DNA of 64,000 nucleotides, taken from the NCBI GenBank assembly GCA_945878575.1, contig CAMDUB010000003.1, positions 1-64,000 of the forward strand. The letters run 5' to 3'. Under the pieces are notes generated by a model. It saw only the letters and a list, made by a program, of their open reading frames with translations. It did no database searches and was not told the DNA's origin. This document shows positions 15,929-25,063 of this stretch, one piece after another. The DNA comes from Phycisphaera mikurensis NBRC 102666 (GTDB lineage Bacteria; Planctomycetota; Phycisphaerae; Phycisphaerales; SM1A02). Each line of letters starts with the position of its first letter. Positions within the stretch are counted from its first letter, which is position 1. Position numbers and translations under genes: made by a program.

Positions 15929-16909
15929 TCAAACCCCCGCAGAAACCACCGGCTGTGCGCCGCGCTCACTGACAAGCACCACCAAGAGATTGGTGACCAT
16001 CTCTGCCTTTTGCTCAGCGGTGAAGGTGGCAATTCCCTTGGCAGCAATCTGTTCCATGGCAAGTTCCACCATGCCAACCGCGCCCTCAACAATCTTCTGC
16101 CGAGCAGCCACTACTGCGGTGGCCTGCTGCCGTTGCAACATCGCAGCAGCAATTTCCGGCGCGTAACTCAGGCTAGAAATGCGACTTTCCAGCACTTCCA
16201 CCCCGGCGCCGCGCAGGCGTCCATCAAGTTCATCCTTGAGGCGAAGGCCGATCAGATCAGTGCTGCCGCGAAGACTGGTGCCACCAGGCTCGGGCGAGTC
16301 ATAGTGGTAATGACTGGCCAAATTACGCAGCGCGGCTTCGCTCTGAATCTCCACGTAGCGCTCATAGTTATCCATTGCAAAGATCGCCTCCGCTGTGTCC
16401 ACGACGCGCCACACCACTACCGCCGAAATCTCAATAGGGTTTCCATCAAGATCATTGACCTTCAATGGATGCCGAGAGCGCACTCCCTCCTGCACCACCT
16501 TGCCACCCGCATCGGTCACGTTTGGTGCCTGTTGCGCCCCAGTTTCAAAGGTACGAACCCGCAGTGTGATGCGACGCTTGATTGTGAACGGGTTGGTCCA
16601 ATGCAGCCCAATAGCGCGCACCGTTCCGCGGTAGTGACCAAACAACACCAATGCGCGGCTCTCATTGGGATTCACAATGAAGTAGCCACACAGCGACAGT
16701 AAGAACAAGATGCCACACGGCACCGCAAGAAGACCAGGTAGCGGTTCAAAGTGACGCGCTGCGATGACTACCAATAGGACCGCGCCACCCAAGAGCGCAA
16801 CACTTACTGGCGCAAGCAGCCAGCCCGAAAAGGGGCGAAACGGGCTCTCATGAAATTTGCCGTCAAGGACAAGGCCCGATGAAGTTGTTGGCGCGTTCGC
16901 TTCAGCCAT
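15929..16909 (-). CDS. SPFH/Band 7 (stomatin-like) membrane protein
   Basis: 326 residues from the ATG at 16909; the longer ORF would run through the divergent PadR gene. An N-terminal hydrophobic hairpin (WLLAPVSVALLGGAVLLVVI and LLAVPCGILFLLSLCGYFIV) precedes the Band 7 domain. That domain begins with NPNESRALVLFGHYRGT and continues through VVVWRVVDTAEAIFAMDNY to an Ala/Gln-rich coiled region (IAAAMLQRQQATAVVAARQ). Such proteins form membrane-bound rings or microdomain scaffolds that often control proteases. It is transcribed divergently from padR, so the regulator may govern it as well. Confidence 0.85.
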   Translation of the reverse strand: MAEANAPTTSSGLVLDGKFHESPFRPFSGWLLAPVSVALLGGAVLLVVIAARHFEPLPGLLAVPCGILFLLSLCGYFIVNPNESRALVLFGHYRGTVRAIGLHWTNPFTIKRRITLRVRTFETGAQQAPNVTDAGGKVVQEGVRSRHPLKVNDLDGNPIEISAVVVWRVVDTAEAIFAMDNYERYVEIQSEAALRNLASHYHYDSPEPGGTSLRGSTDLIGLRLKDELDGRLRGAGVEVLESRISSLSYAPEIAAAMLQRQQATAVVAARQKIVEGAVGMVELAMEQIAAKGIATFTAEQKAEMVTNLLVVLVSERGAQPVVSAGV

Positions 16910-16968
16910 GGATGAATCTCCTGGTGGGGATCGTATCCCTAACAATGTGGGTAAATACTCAGAATTAC

Positions 16969-16997
16969 TTGCCAAGCAGTACTGTACGGAATATACT
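16969..16997 (+). promoter_or_regulatory. Candidate sigma70-type promoter for padR with partial dyad
   Basis: TTGCCA and TATACT are separated by exactly 17 bp, matching -35 and -10 consensus at 5/6 and 5/6. The expected start point is near 17004, only a few bases before the GTG at 17007, which implies a leaderless or nearly leaderless message. The spacer region AGTACTGTAC...AGTA/TACT has partial dyad symmetry compatible with an autoregulatory PadR site. Confidence 0.55.
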
Positions 16998-17006
16998 ACC
17001 AACTTC

Positions 17007-17372
17007 GTGCCTCCTGACATTGCGGACAAACTCCTGCGCGACCTCAGCCTTGGCACTGCATGGCTAGTGGTGCTTGCAGCCATCGCCCGCGCGGCAACGC
17101 CCATCCATGGATACGAAATCGCCCGGCAATTGGCGGATGAAGCGCCCGAGGGACTCTCCTTCAAGCAAGGCACCTTGTATCCAATGCTGCGCTCCATGGA
17201 AGCCGACGGTTTAGTCAAGAGCACACTGGTTGCCTCACACGAAGGACCAGCACGCAAGTGCTTCACATTGACCGCTGAAGGGCGCCGCGTCTTGAACGCA
17301 TGGTGCGAAACATGGCGAAGTACCAACAAATGGGTCAATCGCGTTCTGGGAGGCATTGATGGAACACGCTGA
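17007..17372 (+). CDS. PadR-family transcriptional regulator
   Basis: 121 residues from the GTG at 17007. The region DKLLRDLSLGTAWLVVLAAIA...IHGYEIARQL...LSFKQGTLYPMLRSMEADGLVKS is a textbook PadR winged-helix domain. I prefer this start over the upstream ATG at 16908 because that ATG overlaps the start codon of the divergent SPFH gene and the promoter lies in between. The gene overlaps the next one by 14 bp, so the two are translationally coupled. PadR proteins repress their own operon and respond to ligands or membrane stress; here the targets would be the HAAS-type protein and the DUF4097 lipoprotein. Confidence 0.85.
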   Translation: MPPDIADKLLRDLSLGTAWLVVLAAIARAATPIHGYEIARQLADEAPEGLSFKQGTLYPMLRSMEADGLVKSTLVASHEGPARKCFTLTAEGRRVLNAWCETWRSTNKWVNRVLGGIDGTR

Positions 17373-18357
17373 ATCCACCACCGCACACAAAATTGTGCGC
17401 TTGTACATCGCGCAGCTCGCCCTAGAACTTGAGGGCGCCGACGCAGCGTTGCGCCATGATGCCATCATTGATGCTGAACAACACCTGAGCGCAGCCATAC
17501 TCGCGGGCGCTACCGCCGATGTGGCGATCACTGAATACGGCACACCGGCCGAAATTGCGCGCGCCTACATGGACGCTGACTCCACACACCGCTCCTGGCG
17601 CAGCGCACCCGCGGCCACCGAGCATCACACTGTTGCCACGCCAACCCGGCGCCACCTGCATGAAATCCCTGTTTTTGGCGCATGGTTCGATCGCCGCGCT
17701 TGGGGGGCGATCGCCTACTTCGGCGCTGTTGGATTCATTCTCTCCATTGGCTATTTCATCTGGTCAGTCACCATTGGTTCACTGGTCATCGGGCTCGCTC
17801 CAATCGTGATTGGAATTCCATTGCTCGTCCTGCTGCTTGGTTCAGCGCGCGCGCTGTGCTTGTTTGAAGGCAAGGTGGTGCAGTTATTCCTTGGAGTGCG
17901 CATGCCACAGCGGACGCAACCCATCCAAGGTGCCGACCACGTTGGATTCTGGCAGCGAATCTGGTGTTGGTTGCGTGATGTCCGAAGTTGGCTATCACTT
18001 GGATACTTGCTGGGAAATTTCCCGGTGAGCCTAGTGTTATTTGTCATCATCGCTGTGCTCACTGCAAGCAGTGTCGTGCTGATGAGCTTGCCATTCATGC
18101 ATTTCGCCGGTGCGCCGATCGCACAGGTTGATCTTGACAGCGGTGTCAACATTCAGGCCTTCGGGGAGACGATTCCCGATGAAAACGGCGAAGTGCGGCT
18201 ACCGCTTATTGTCAGCATCGGACTGGGTGTGGTTGGATTCTTGATGTTCACCGGAACACTATGGATCGCTCGTGGCTTCGGTTGGATGTATGGGCACGTT
18301 GTGCAGGCCATTCAGGTAGCACGGCCACAGGCAGTCAATCCCCCACGCATTCAATGA
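17359..18357 (+). CDS. HAAS-domain (DUF1700-like) membrane protein with sensor-type TM region
   Basis: 332 residues from the ATG at 17359 behind GGGAGG. The N-terminal 80 residues are helical and soluble (VRLYIAQLALELEGADAAL..., DAEQHLSAAILAGATADVAITEYGTPAEIARAY), the usual HAAS/DUF1700 partner of PadR. The rest has four to five membrane segments resembling the putative sensor domain found with it. It probably forms a PadR-linked envelope-sensing unit with the regulator upstream and the lipoprotein downstream. The start overlaps the padR stop. Confidence 0.75.
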   Translation: MEHAESTTAHKIVRLYIAQLALELEGADAALRHDAIIDAEQHLSAAILAGATADVAITEYGTPAEIARAYMDADSTHRSWRSAPAATEHHTVATPTRRHLHEIPVFGAWFDRRAWGAIAYFGAVGFILSIGYFIWSVTIGSLVIGLAPIVIGIPLLVLLLGSARALCLFEGKVVQLFLGVRMPQRTQPIQGADHVGFWQRIWCWLRDVRSWLSLGYLLGNFPVSLVLFVIIAVLTASSVVLMSLPFMHFAGAPIAQVDLDSGVNIQAFGETIPDENGEVRLPLIVSIGLGVVGFLMFTGTLWIARGFGWMYGHVVQAIQVARPQAVNPPRIQ

Positions 18358-18388
18358 AATCAACCGTGGCATTACAGGAGATATCTCA

Positions 18389-19309
18389 ATGAAATTCACA
18401 CTCGCCTTGCGCGGAACAACCCTATTTCTATCGATCGCAGCACTAGTGGCTGTTGCGGGATGCATCACCGTTGAGAGCAGCACGGTTGCTGACCCCGATC
18501 ACCGCAGCATTCCCGTCATCACTACTACATCAGTAGCCGATGGTGGAAAGTTGCTCGTTGATGGCATCAACGGCCGCGTGACGGTTTCGCGCGATCCAAC
18601 ACTTTCCAAGCTTGAAGTCTCCGCTGAATTCCACTGCGGTGGTGCAACGCAAGCCGAGTCGAATGATCGAGTGAAGCGCACACGTTTGATCGCCGAGCGA
18701 ACCGCTGACGGCGCAATTCGTGTTCACGCCCAATTCCCAGCACTTCAGTCCGGTGCAGCGCACTCCCCTTCTGATTCCGCCAATCTTGACATCCGCGCTG
18801 CGCGACTTGACGGTATCGAAATTGCAACAACTAACGGTCGCATCAAGGTGGAAGGATTCGCCGGCGAGTTGAAAGCGCGAACCTCCAATGGCGGCATTCG
18901 AATCAATGGTCACAGCGGTCCAGTACTACTGCAAACATCAAACGGCGCGATCGATGCGCGCAACATCGGTACGCCTGCAGAGTTGGAAACCTCCAATGGA
19001 ACCGTAGAAGCGCAGCTGGCATCCGGCCAGGATGGACCAGTGAGTGTTCGCACCTCAAACGGTGGCGTACGCCTGGAACTGCCTGTTTCCTGGAGCGGGC
19101 ACGTCGAGGCGGAGACATCGAACGGCCGCGTCAACCTTGAAGGCGGTGGTCGCTCCAAGAACATTGCCTTGGAAAAAGCCCACGGCACGATGGACATTGA
19201 TGGCGCCGGAAAGTCCAAGGCCAGCATTCTCAGTTCGAACGGCAACGTTCGTGTAACAGCACTCGCAGCGCCAGCGCAGTCCGCTCCAACTACCACCCCA
19301 CCCAAGTAG
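18389..19309 (+). CDS. DUF4097-family beta-repeat lipoprotein
   Basis: 306 residues. The signal sequence ends in a lipobox (LVAVAGC, Cys at about 25), so the mature protein should be lipid-anchored. From about 135 it consists of repeated strands with TSNG (ATTNGRIKV, ARTSNGGIRI, LQTSNGAIDA, LETSNGTVEA, VRTSNGGVRL, AETSNGRVNL), the hallmark of DUF4097 beta-helical repeats. AGGAG precedes the ATG. It lies 31 bp after the HAAS-type gene and completes a PadR/HAAS/DUF4097 operon. The exact function of this family is unknown. Confidence 0.85.
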   Translation: MKFTLALRGTTLFLSIAALVAVAGCITVESSTVADPDHRSIPVITTTSVADGGKLLVDGINGRVTVSRDPTLSKLEVSAEFHCGGATQAESNDRVKRTRLIAERTADGAIRVHAQFPALQSGAAHSPSDSANLDIRAARLDGIEIATTNGRIKVEGFAGELKARTSNGGIRINGHSGPVLLQTSNGAIDARNIGTPAELETSNGTVEAQLASGQDGPVSVRTSNGGVRLELPVSWSGHVEAETSNGRVNLEGGGRSKNIALEKAHGTMDIDGAGKSKASILSSNGNVRVTALAAPAQSAPTTTPPK

Positions 19310-19408
19310 CGCTCCGCCACCAGTACACACGCGGCGGCTGCAATACGCGTTAACGCCAACAAATACACCCACTACTCATCCATCACGTCTTCGCGTTCAA
19401 GGAAACCA

Positions 19409-20317
19409 ATGCTGCAAATCAGAGACCTCGTCAAGATCTACCCAGGCCCCGTTGCTGCCCTCAAGGGCGTGTCGCTCGACATCCCGCAAGGTCTGTTCGG
19501 CCTGCTCGGTCCCAACGGTGCGGGTAAGAGCACGCTCATGAACATCCTGAGCGGCCTGCTTGAACCCACCGGCGGCAGTGTCACGCTTGATGGCGTGGAC
19601 ATCGTGAAAGACCCGCGCGCGGTGTGGAGCCGCCTTGGCTACCTGCCGCAAGATTTTGGTTTCTACCCATCGCTTAACGGCGCGCAGATGCTTGACTTCC
19701 TGCTTCGACTTAAGGGCGTGGACGCACCGCAAGGGCGCAAGAAACTAGTTGCAGAACTGCTCGAACGTGTCAATCTCACCGACGCCGCCAAGCGCAAGGT
19801 GAAGACGTACTCCGGCGGCATGCGCCAGCGTCTTGGCATCGCGCAAGCCATCGCAGGCAACCCGCGCCTAGTGATCGTCGATGAACCAACCGCCGGCCTC
19901 GATCCGGAAGAACGCCAACGCTTCTACCGAATCCTTGCCGAGCTTGGACGCGATCGCATCGTGCTGCTCTCCACGCACATCGTTGAAGACATCGCCACAC
20001 TGTGCCCGCGCTTTGCGGTGATCCGCGGCGGTCGCTGCGTCACCAGCGGTAGCACCTCCGAGGCGCGCAACCGTCTTGAGGAACGCGTGGCCGAAGGCAT
20101 CGTGACACCTGAGAAGCTCGAAGAAATCCGACGCTCACACCGCGTGACCCAAGCGGTGCTTGTGGAAGGTTCCATGTTCCGCACCCGCGTGCAGGGCGCG
20201 CCAGGATCACAGCCCACTGGCTTCGTACAAGTGCCGCCCACGTTGGAAGACGTCTACTTCGGCGTCATGGACGAGAGCCGCGCCGACGATGCCGCGCACG
20301 CAATGAACGCTGCCTAA
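19409..20317 (+). CDS. ABC transporter ATP-binding protein
   Basis: 302 residues. Walker A is LLGPNGAGKSTLMN (about 32-45), the Q-loop is YLPQDFGFYP, the signature is TYSGGMRQRLGIAQA, Walker B is LVIVDEPTAGLDPEER and the switch His is in LLSTHIVEDI. The C-terminal tail beyond about 225 is family-specific. It is followed after 22 bp by a permease fused to an M1 peptidase, so the two form one exporter-type system. An AAGGAAA ribosome site precedes the ATG. Confidence 0.92.
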   Translation: MLQIRDLVKIYPGPVAALKGVSLDIPQGLFGLLGPNGAGKSTLMNILSGLLEPTGGSVTLDGVDIVKDPRAVWSRLGYLPQDFGFYPSLNGAQMLDFLLRLKGVDAPQGRKKLVAELLERVNLTDAAKRKVKTYSGGMRQRLGIAQAIAGNPRLVIVDEPTAGLDPEERQRFYRILAELGRDRIVLLSTHIVEDIATLCPRFAVIRGGRCVTSGSTSEARNRLEERVAEGIVTPEKLEEIRRSHRVTQAVLVEGSMFRTRVQGAPGSQPTGFVQVPPTLEDVYFGVMDESRADDAAHAMNAA

Positions 20318-20339
20318 TCACACACACTACGGACCACCC

Positions 20340-23300
20340 ATGCGCCGCACACTCACTCTTGCATTCCTTGAACTCCGCACCTCGTGGCGACGCCCGGCGT
20401 GGTGGGTGCTGCTTGCCATCCTGTTCTTTCTGACGTGGGGCTTCTCCTCCGGGAGCGTCACTATCGGTAGCGGTGGCACCCAGGCTGGCGGTGATCGCGC
20501 GTTCATCAACAGTGAGTTCAACCTGGCGTTCGGCGACATCCTGGTCTTCTCACTCTTCTATCTGTTCTTCGTGTGCACGGCGTTTGGTAACGCGGTGAAT
20601 GAGGACGACACACTTCGCGTCATGCCGATCGTCGGCAGCACCGGCCTTACTCCACGCGAATACGTGATCGGTCGCTGGCTCGGCATCGCATTAGTGTTCG
20701 GTGTGATCATCACACTGCACCTCTTCATGCAGATCGGGTTCTTCGAGATGTACCCACTCTCGGAGCCAGAAAAAATGCGCGGCCCGTTCGCACTCGTGAA
20801 CTACCTGCGACCCATGGTGATGTTTGTCGCCATTCCGATCCTCGCGCTCGGCGCCATCGCATTTGCGATCGGCTCCATCACCCGCCAGACCGTGCTGGTG
20901 TTTGCGTTGCCAGTAGCGCTCCTTCTTTCCAGCCTGTTCTTTATCTGGAACTTCTCACCAGAGTGGCTACCACACTGGGGCAACCGCGCATTGCAAGCCA
21001 TAGACATCACCGGCTTCCGCTGGCTCAACGAAACCTGGCTGAAGGTGGACAAGGGCGTGGCGTTCTACAACCACGAGCCATTGAGTTTCGACGCGCTGTT
21101 TACGGGCGCTCGCGTGGCCCTGGTAGTCGCCGCAGGCATCGCACTCTTGGTAGCCGCGCAGCGCGAGCAGCGCCGCATGCGTAGCCCGCACGCCGTGACC
21201 GCCACTGACGCAGAGCGCATCATCGCGGACGCCGACCGCGCCCGCCGCGAGCGCGAAGCAGCGCCGCGTAAGGAATCGTCGCTTGCATCACTCGGCATGA
21301 GTTCCGGCCATGTCGGCGTACTGGCCGCCGCGGTGGATGCATTCCGCGCCGAAGTGCGCGAAATGCGTCGCTCACCGGGTCTCTGGATCTTCGTCCCGCT
21401 GATCATTCTGCAGACGGTGGGTCCGGCGATCTACTCGCCCGGACCGTTCGATACGCCGAAACTCACCACGCCCGGCAGTTTCGCCGCGCAGAGTTACAAC
21501 ACGATCACGCTGCTCTCCATCTTCTTGATGCTCTACTACTTCACTGAAAGCCTGGCGCGCGATGAACGTTCGCGCATTGCTTCCATCGTGAATGCCAGCC
21601 CATCGCGCACGGGTGCACTGACGCTCGGACGCATGGCGGCGTGCACCACTGTGGTGGCGGTGGCGCTCTTTGGTGGTCTTTGGGCTGCCATGATCTTGGC
21701 AATGGTGGTGCAAGGCGTGCAGTCGGGCATCATGCTCATGCCGAGTCCCGGCCCGTTGGTCATCGCTTGGGGCGCCATGCTTCTGCCCACGCTTTTTGCA
21801 TGGATGTGCTTCATGACGCTCATCTGGAGTCAGTTCCGCAATCGCTACGCCGTGTACGGCGCTGGCATCGGCGCCATGATCCTCACCGGCTGGTGCGTGC
21901 AGATGGGCTGGATGAACTGGGTATTCAATTGGCACCTATGGGGTGACCTCACGTGGACAGATTTCGGCGCATTGGAACTCGACCGCGGCGTGTTGGTCCT
22001 GAACCGCGTGCTGTGGATCTTGGTTGGTCTAACGCTCCTACACATCTCGCTTGAATGGTGGCGACGCCGCACGCCGGATGCGCAGGGCATCACCACGCGC
22101 CTGCAATTTGCGCGCGCGTGGAAGCGCGTCATGTGGATGCTTGTCTTCGGTGGCCCAGCCATCGCCGTGGGAATCACGCTGGCACTCATGGTGCGCAGCG
22201 GACCAAACGGCGGTCCAGAACGCAAGGCACAACGTGATTACTACGTCGGCAACGCATCGACGTGGAAGGATGTGCCGCAACCGGAGCTCATGAAGGTCGA
22301 TCTTGATCTCAACCTTGATCCCGCTGCCAACAGTATTGCGGTCAAGGGCAGTTACGGTCTGCGTAACACCACCGACAAGCCGATGCGCCGCATTGCCGTC
22401 ACACCCGACAGCACGTTCGAAGGCGTGAAGTTCACGTTCGAAGGAAAGACCTGGGACCCCGAGGAAGCAACCAAGGAGCGCAAGGAAAACCCGCGTCACC
22501 CAGTCTGCGAAAACAGTTCCGGTCTGTGGATCTTCACGCCCAAGGAACCGCTGGCACCCGGCGCGGAAGTCACACTCGGCTTCGAACACGTGGCGCACGT
22601 CCCCGCTGGCACGCGCAAGAATCCGGCCGGCGCAGGCGAGTTCATCTTGCCCGCGGGCACCGTTCTCAACAGCTTCGGCGTGTCATTTATGCCGATGCTC
22701 GGCTATGTAGACGGCGTGGGCATGGACCCGGAACGCACTCCAGAAGCAAAGCGCCCCGAGCCGGATGATTGGAAGAAGGTCACCAAGACCGCCTTCGGCA
22801 CCGGTGGCCACACTGATATGACCGCGCGCGTGAAACTGCCTGCCGAGTACCGAGCCAATATGCCCGGCGTGTGCACTTCTGACACTGTCGATGGCACCAC
22901 TCGCACCATGGAATGGAAGAGCGATCATCCAATCATGGCCGTCAACCTGGTGGCTGGAAAGTGGCAGGAATCAAAGGGTGAACGCACCGCTATCTGGCAC
23001 CTGCCCGCACACTCATTCAATGTGCCGGCGATGTTGGAAGCGCTCGACGGCGCGCATGAGTGGTATTCGAAGTGGTTCTGGCCATACCCGTGGAAGGAAC
23101 TCCGTATCAGCGAATTCCCAGGGCTCGCCGACTACGCACAAGGCTTCCCGACAAACATCGTCTTCAGCGAGTCCATCGGATTCTTAGCAAAGCCCAGTGC
23201 TGAGCAAGACGCACCGTTCATGATCGTGGCGCACGAAACCGCGCACCAGTGGTGGGGCAACATCCTCCCTCCTGGCGACGCACCGGGTGGCAACATCCTG

Positions 23301-24074
23301 AGTGAAGGAATGGCGAACTTCTCCACAGCACGTCTCTTCCGGCAACTCCGCGGCGACCGCGCGCGGCAGGCGTTCATGCGCGAAATCGAATTCACCTACG
23401 CCAACCAGCGAAGTGTGGATGAAGAGCGCCCAATGACGGAGGTCGACGGCAACCGCCGCGGCGACGGCACCGTGACCTATGACAAGGGTGGCTGGGTCTT
23501 CTGGATGCTCATGGAGCATCTCGGCGATGACAAGATGGATGAAGGCTTGCGCGCGTTCATCGGCAAGTTCAAGGACGGCCCCGACTATCCGCTCCTGCAA
23601 GATTTCATCGCCGCCATGCGCCCCTTTGCCAAGGACGCTGCCGCCTACGACGCGTTCGTCGACCAATGGTTCTTGCGCGTTGTAATTCCAGAAATCAAGG
23701 TGGAATCAGCACAATTCACCGCACCCGCCAAGGATGGCGATCCATGGCGAACGGTAGTGACTGTGCGCAACGTCGGCACTGGAACTGTTCCGATCGAAAT
23801 TGCCGTGACCAACGGTGAAGATCGTTGGCCGCAGGCATCTCTGCCCCGAACTGCTGAGGAGCGCACTGCAGCAGCAAAGCAGCGCGATGAATACAAAGAC
23901 GCCCGCGGTACTCACACGATTGCCGCTGGTGCAACCGCGGAGTACGTAATCGAAACAGCCTTCCAACCAAAGAAGGCCATCGCCGATCCCGACGTTCACA
24001 CCCTGATGATTGGCCGAAAGACTGCCGAAGCGGACATTTCAGAAGCGCCCACTGAGACGCCGAAGAATTCTTAA
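20340..24074 (+). CDS. ABC-2-type permease fused to an M1-family metallopeptidase
   Basis: 1244 residues. Residues 1-620 form two blocks of six membrane spans joined by an Arg/Glu-rich linker. Residues from about 650 are an M1-type domain, with the zinc motif HETAHQWWG near residue 965 and the third ligand Glu in ILSEGMANFS. I count 19 residues between the second His and this Glu, instead of the usual 18. The G-x-M-E-N exopeptidase motif is not visible; YAQGFPTNIVFSE stands in its place. The enzyme half should face the periplasm while the membrane half pairs with the ATPase upstream. The substrate is unknown: peptide release, or use of the domain for binding only. The 3' end overlaps the convergent DMT gene by 4 bp. 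Confidence 0.88.
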   Translation: MRRTLTLAFLELRTSWRRPAWWVLLAILFFLTWGFSSGSVTIGSGGTQAGGDRAFINSEFNLAFGDILVFSLFYLFFVCTAFGNAVNEDDTLRVMPIVGSTGLTPREYVIGRWLGIALVFGVIITLHLFMQIGFFEMYPLSEPEKMRGPFALVNYLRPMVMFVAIPILALGAIAFAIGSITRQTVLVFALPVALLLSSLFFIWNFSPEWLPHWGNRALQAIDITGFRWLNETWLKVDKGVAFYNHEPLSFDALFTGARVALVVAAGIALLVAAQREQRRMRSPHAVTATDAERIIADADRARREREAAPRKESSLASLGMSSGHVGVLAAAVDAFRAEVREMRRSPGLWIFVPLIILQTVGPAIYSPGPFDTPKLTTPGSFAAQSYNTITLLSIFLMLYYFTESLARDERSRIASIVNASPSRTGALTLGRMAACTTVVAVALFGGLWAAMILAMVVQGVQSGIMLMPSPGPLVIAWGAMLLPTLFAWMCFMTLIWSQFRNRYAVYGAGIGAMILTGWCVQMGWMNWVFNWHLWGDLTWTDFGALELDRGVLVLNRVLWILVGLTLLHISLEWWRRRTPDAQGITTRLQFARAWKRVMWMLVFGGPAIAVGITLALMVRSGPNGGPERKAQRDYYVGNASTWKDVPQPELMKVDLDLNLDPAANSIAVKGSYGLRNTTDKPMRRIAVTPDSTFEGVKFTFEGKTWDPEEATKERKENPRHPVCENSSGLWIFTPKEPLAPGAEVTLGFEHVAHVPAGTRKNPAGAGEFILPAGTVLNSFGVSFMPMLGYVDGVGMDPERTPEAKRPEPDDWKKVTKTAFGTGGHTDMTARVKLPAEYRANMPGVCTSDTVDGTTRTMEWKSDHPIMAVNLVAGKWQESKGERTAIWHLPAHSFNVPAMLEALDGAHEWYSKWFWPYPWKELRISEFPGLADYAQGFPTNIVFSESIGFLAKPSAEQDAPFMIVAHETAHQWWGNILPPGDAPGGNILSEGMANFSTARLFRQLRGDRARQAFMREIEFTYANQRSVDEERPMTEVDGNRRGDGTVTYDKGGWVFWMLMEHLGDDKMDEGLRAFIGKFKDGPDYPLLQDFIAAMRPFAKDAAAYDAFVDQWFLRVVIPEIKVESAQFTAPAKDGDPWRTVVTVRNVGTGTVPIEIAVTNGEDRWPQASLPRTAEERTAAAKQRDEYKDARGTHTIAAGATAEYVIETAFQPKKAIADPDVHTLMIGRKTAEADISEAPTETPKNS

Positions 24075-25063
24075 CTTCCAGCAGTTGCCGCTGCACGCTT
24101 GCGCTCTGCAGCCTTCTGCGCAGAGAGCACCAGCCCGGCGCCCAAAACCGCAACAACACCCGCCGCCCATTGCTTGCCGGAAAGCACTTCGCCAAAGTAC
24201 GCGGCGCTGAACGCGCTGACGATAAATGGCTGCAATTGCAGCACTCCTGCTGTAGTCGCTACTCCCATGCGGTCGATGGCCGTGTAGTAAAGAACATGGC
24301 CGATCGCAATGCCAAAGAAGGCACTGAGACCAAGCGACCAGAGTTCGCTGCTCCCCAAGTCAAGAACCTCCGCGCCATGCCCACGCGCAAACGCCAGCAT
24401 GCACGCCACCAGTGTTCCGCCCGTGTAGAGCGCAATCACTCCGAAGGCAAACACCGGGTGGTAGCCATACATGAACTTCCGGACAGCAAGTCCGTACACG
24501 CCGTAACCAATGCCGGCGAACACGGCAAGCAACACACCAATCATGGAGCTGCCTTCCAGAATATTGCCGCCACCAAGCAGCACCCCCGCCACTCCGCAAA
24601 TCAGTAGCCCCAATCCTCCGAGGTATCGCACCGAGGCGATCGTGGCGCGCTCGGCCGGAAAGAGCAGGTACGCACCAATTGCAACCGCCACCAATTGCAA
24701 CCGCAATCCAAAGGTCAACAGCCCTGGATTCACGTAACTGTGTGCTGCCGTGAACGCCACTTGTGCCACCGTGTTGGCGACGGCAGGAATCAGCGCCGCA
24801 CGCCAAATCGTGCGCGGTAGAACGCCACGTGAAAGCGCCCACAACACTGCTGGTAGCCAAAATAAAGCGCTTGCTCCGTAGCGCCATCCGTTGTTGGTCC
24901 AGTGATCAATGTAGCCCGCAAGATGCCGCACAAAGAGTGGAACTGTTGACCAACACGCAAGCGTTGCCATCAAGACAAGAACGCCCTCCGAGCGCTTCAT
25001 GTGTCGCACTGCAAAGCTTGAAGCCGCCGATGGCACTGCGCGCATGCGCCGCAGCCCACTCAT
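24071..25063 (-). CDS. EamA/DMT-family membrane transporter
   Basis: 330 residues with ten predicted membrane helices in two EamA halves (first from LVLMATLACWSTVPLFVRHL, second from MIGVLLAVFAGIGYGVYGLA). The start at 25063 forms an ATGA overlap with the stop of the upstream SDR gene, so they are coupled; an internal Met at residue 22 is the alternative. It probably exports or imports a small metabolite. No substrate can be named. Confidence 0.82.
   Translation of the reverse strand: MSGLRRMRAVPSAASSFAVRHMKRSEGVLVLMATLACWSTVPLFVRHLAGYIDHWTNNGWRYGASALFWLPAVLWALSRGVLPRTIWRAALIPAVANTVAQVAFTAAHSYVNPGLLTFGLRLQLVAVAIGAYLLFPAERATIASVRYLGGLGLLICGVAGVLLGGGNILEGSSMIGVLLAVFAGIGYGVYGLAVRKFMYGYHPVFAFGVIALYTGGTLVACMLAFARGHGAEVLDLGSSELWSLGLSAFFGIAIGHVLYYTAIDRMGVATTAGVLQLQPFIVSAFSAAYFGEVLSGKQWAAGVVAVLGAGLVLSAQKAAERKRAAATAGS

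Noticed and set aside
16857-17006. Longer PadR ORF start (ATG at 16908 or earlier)
   Set aside because: It would overlap the divergent SPFH start and the promoter. The PadR domain begins after 17007.
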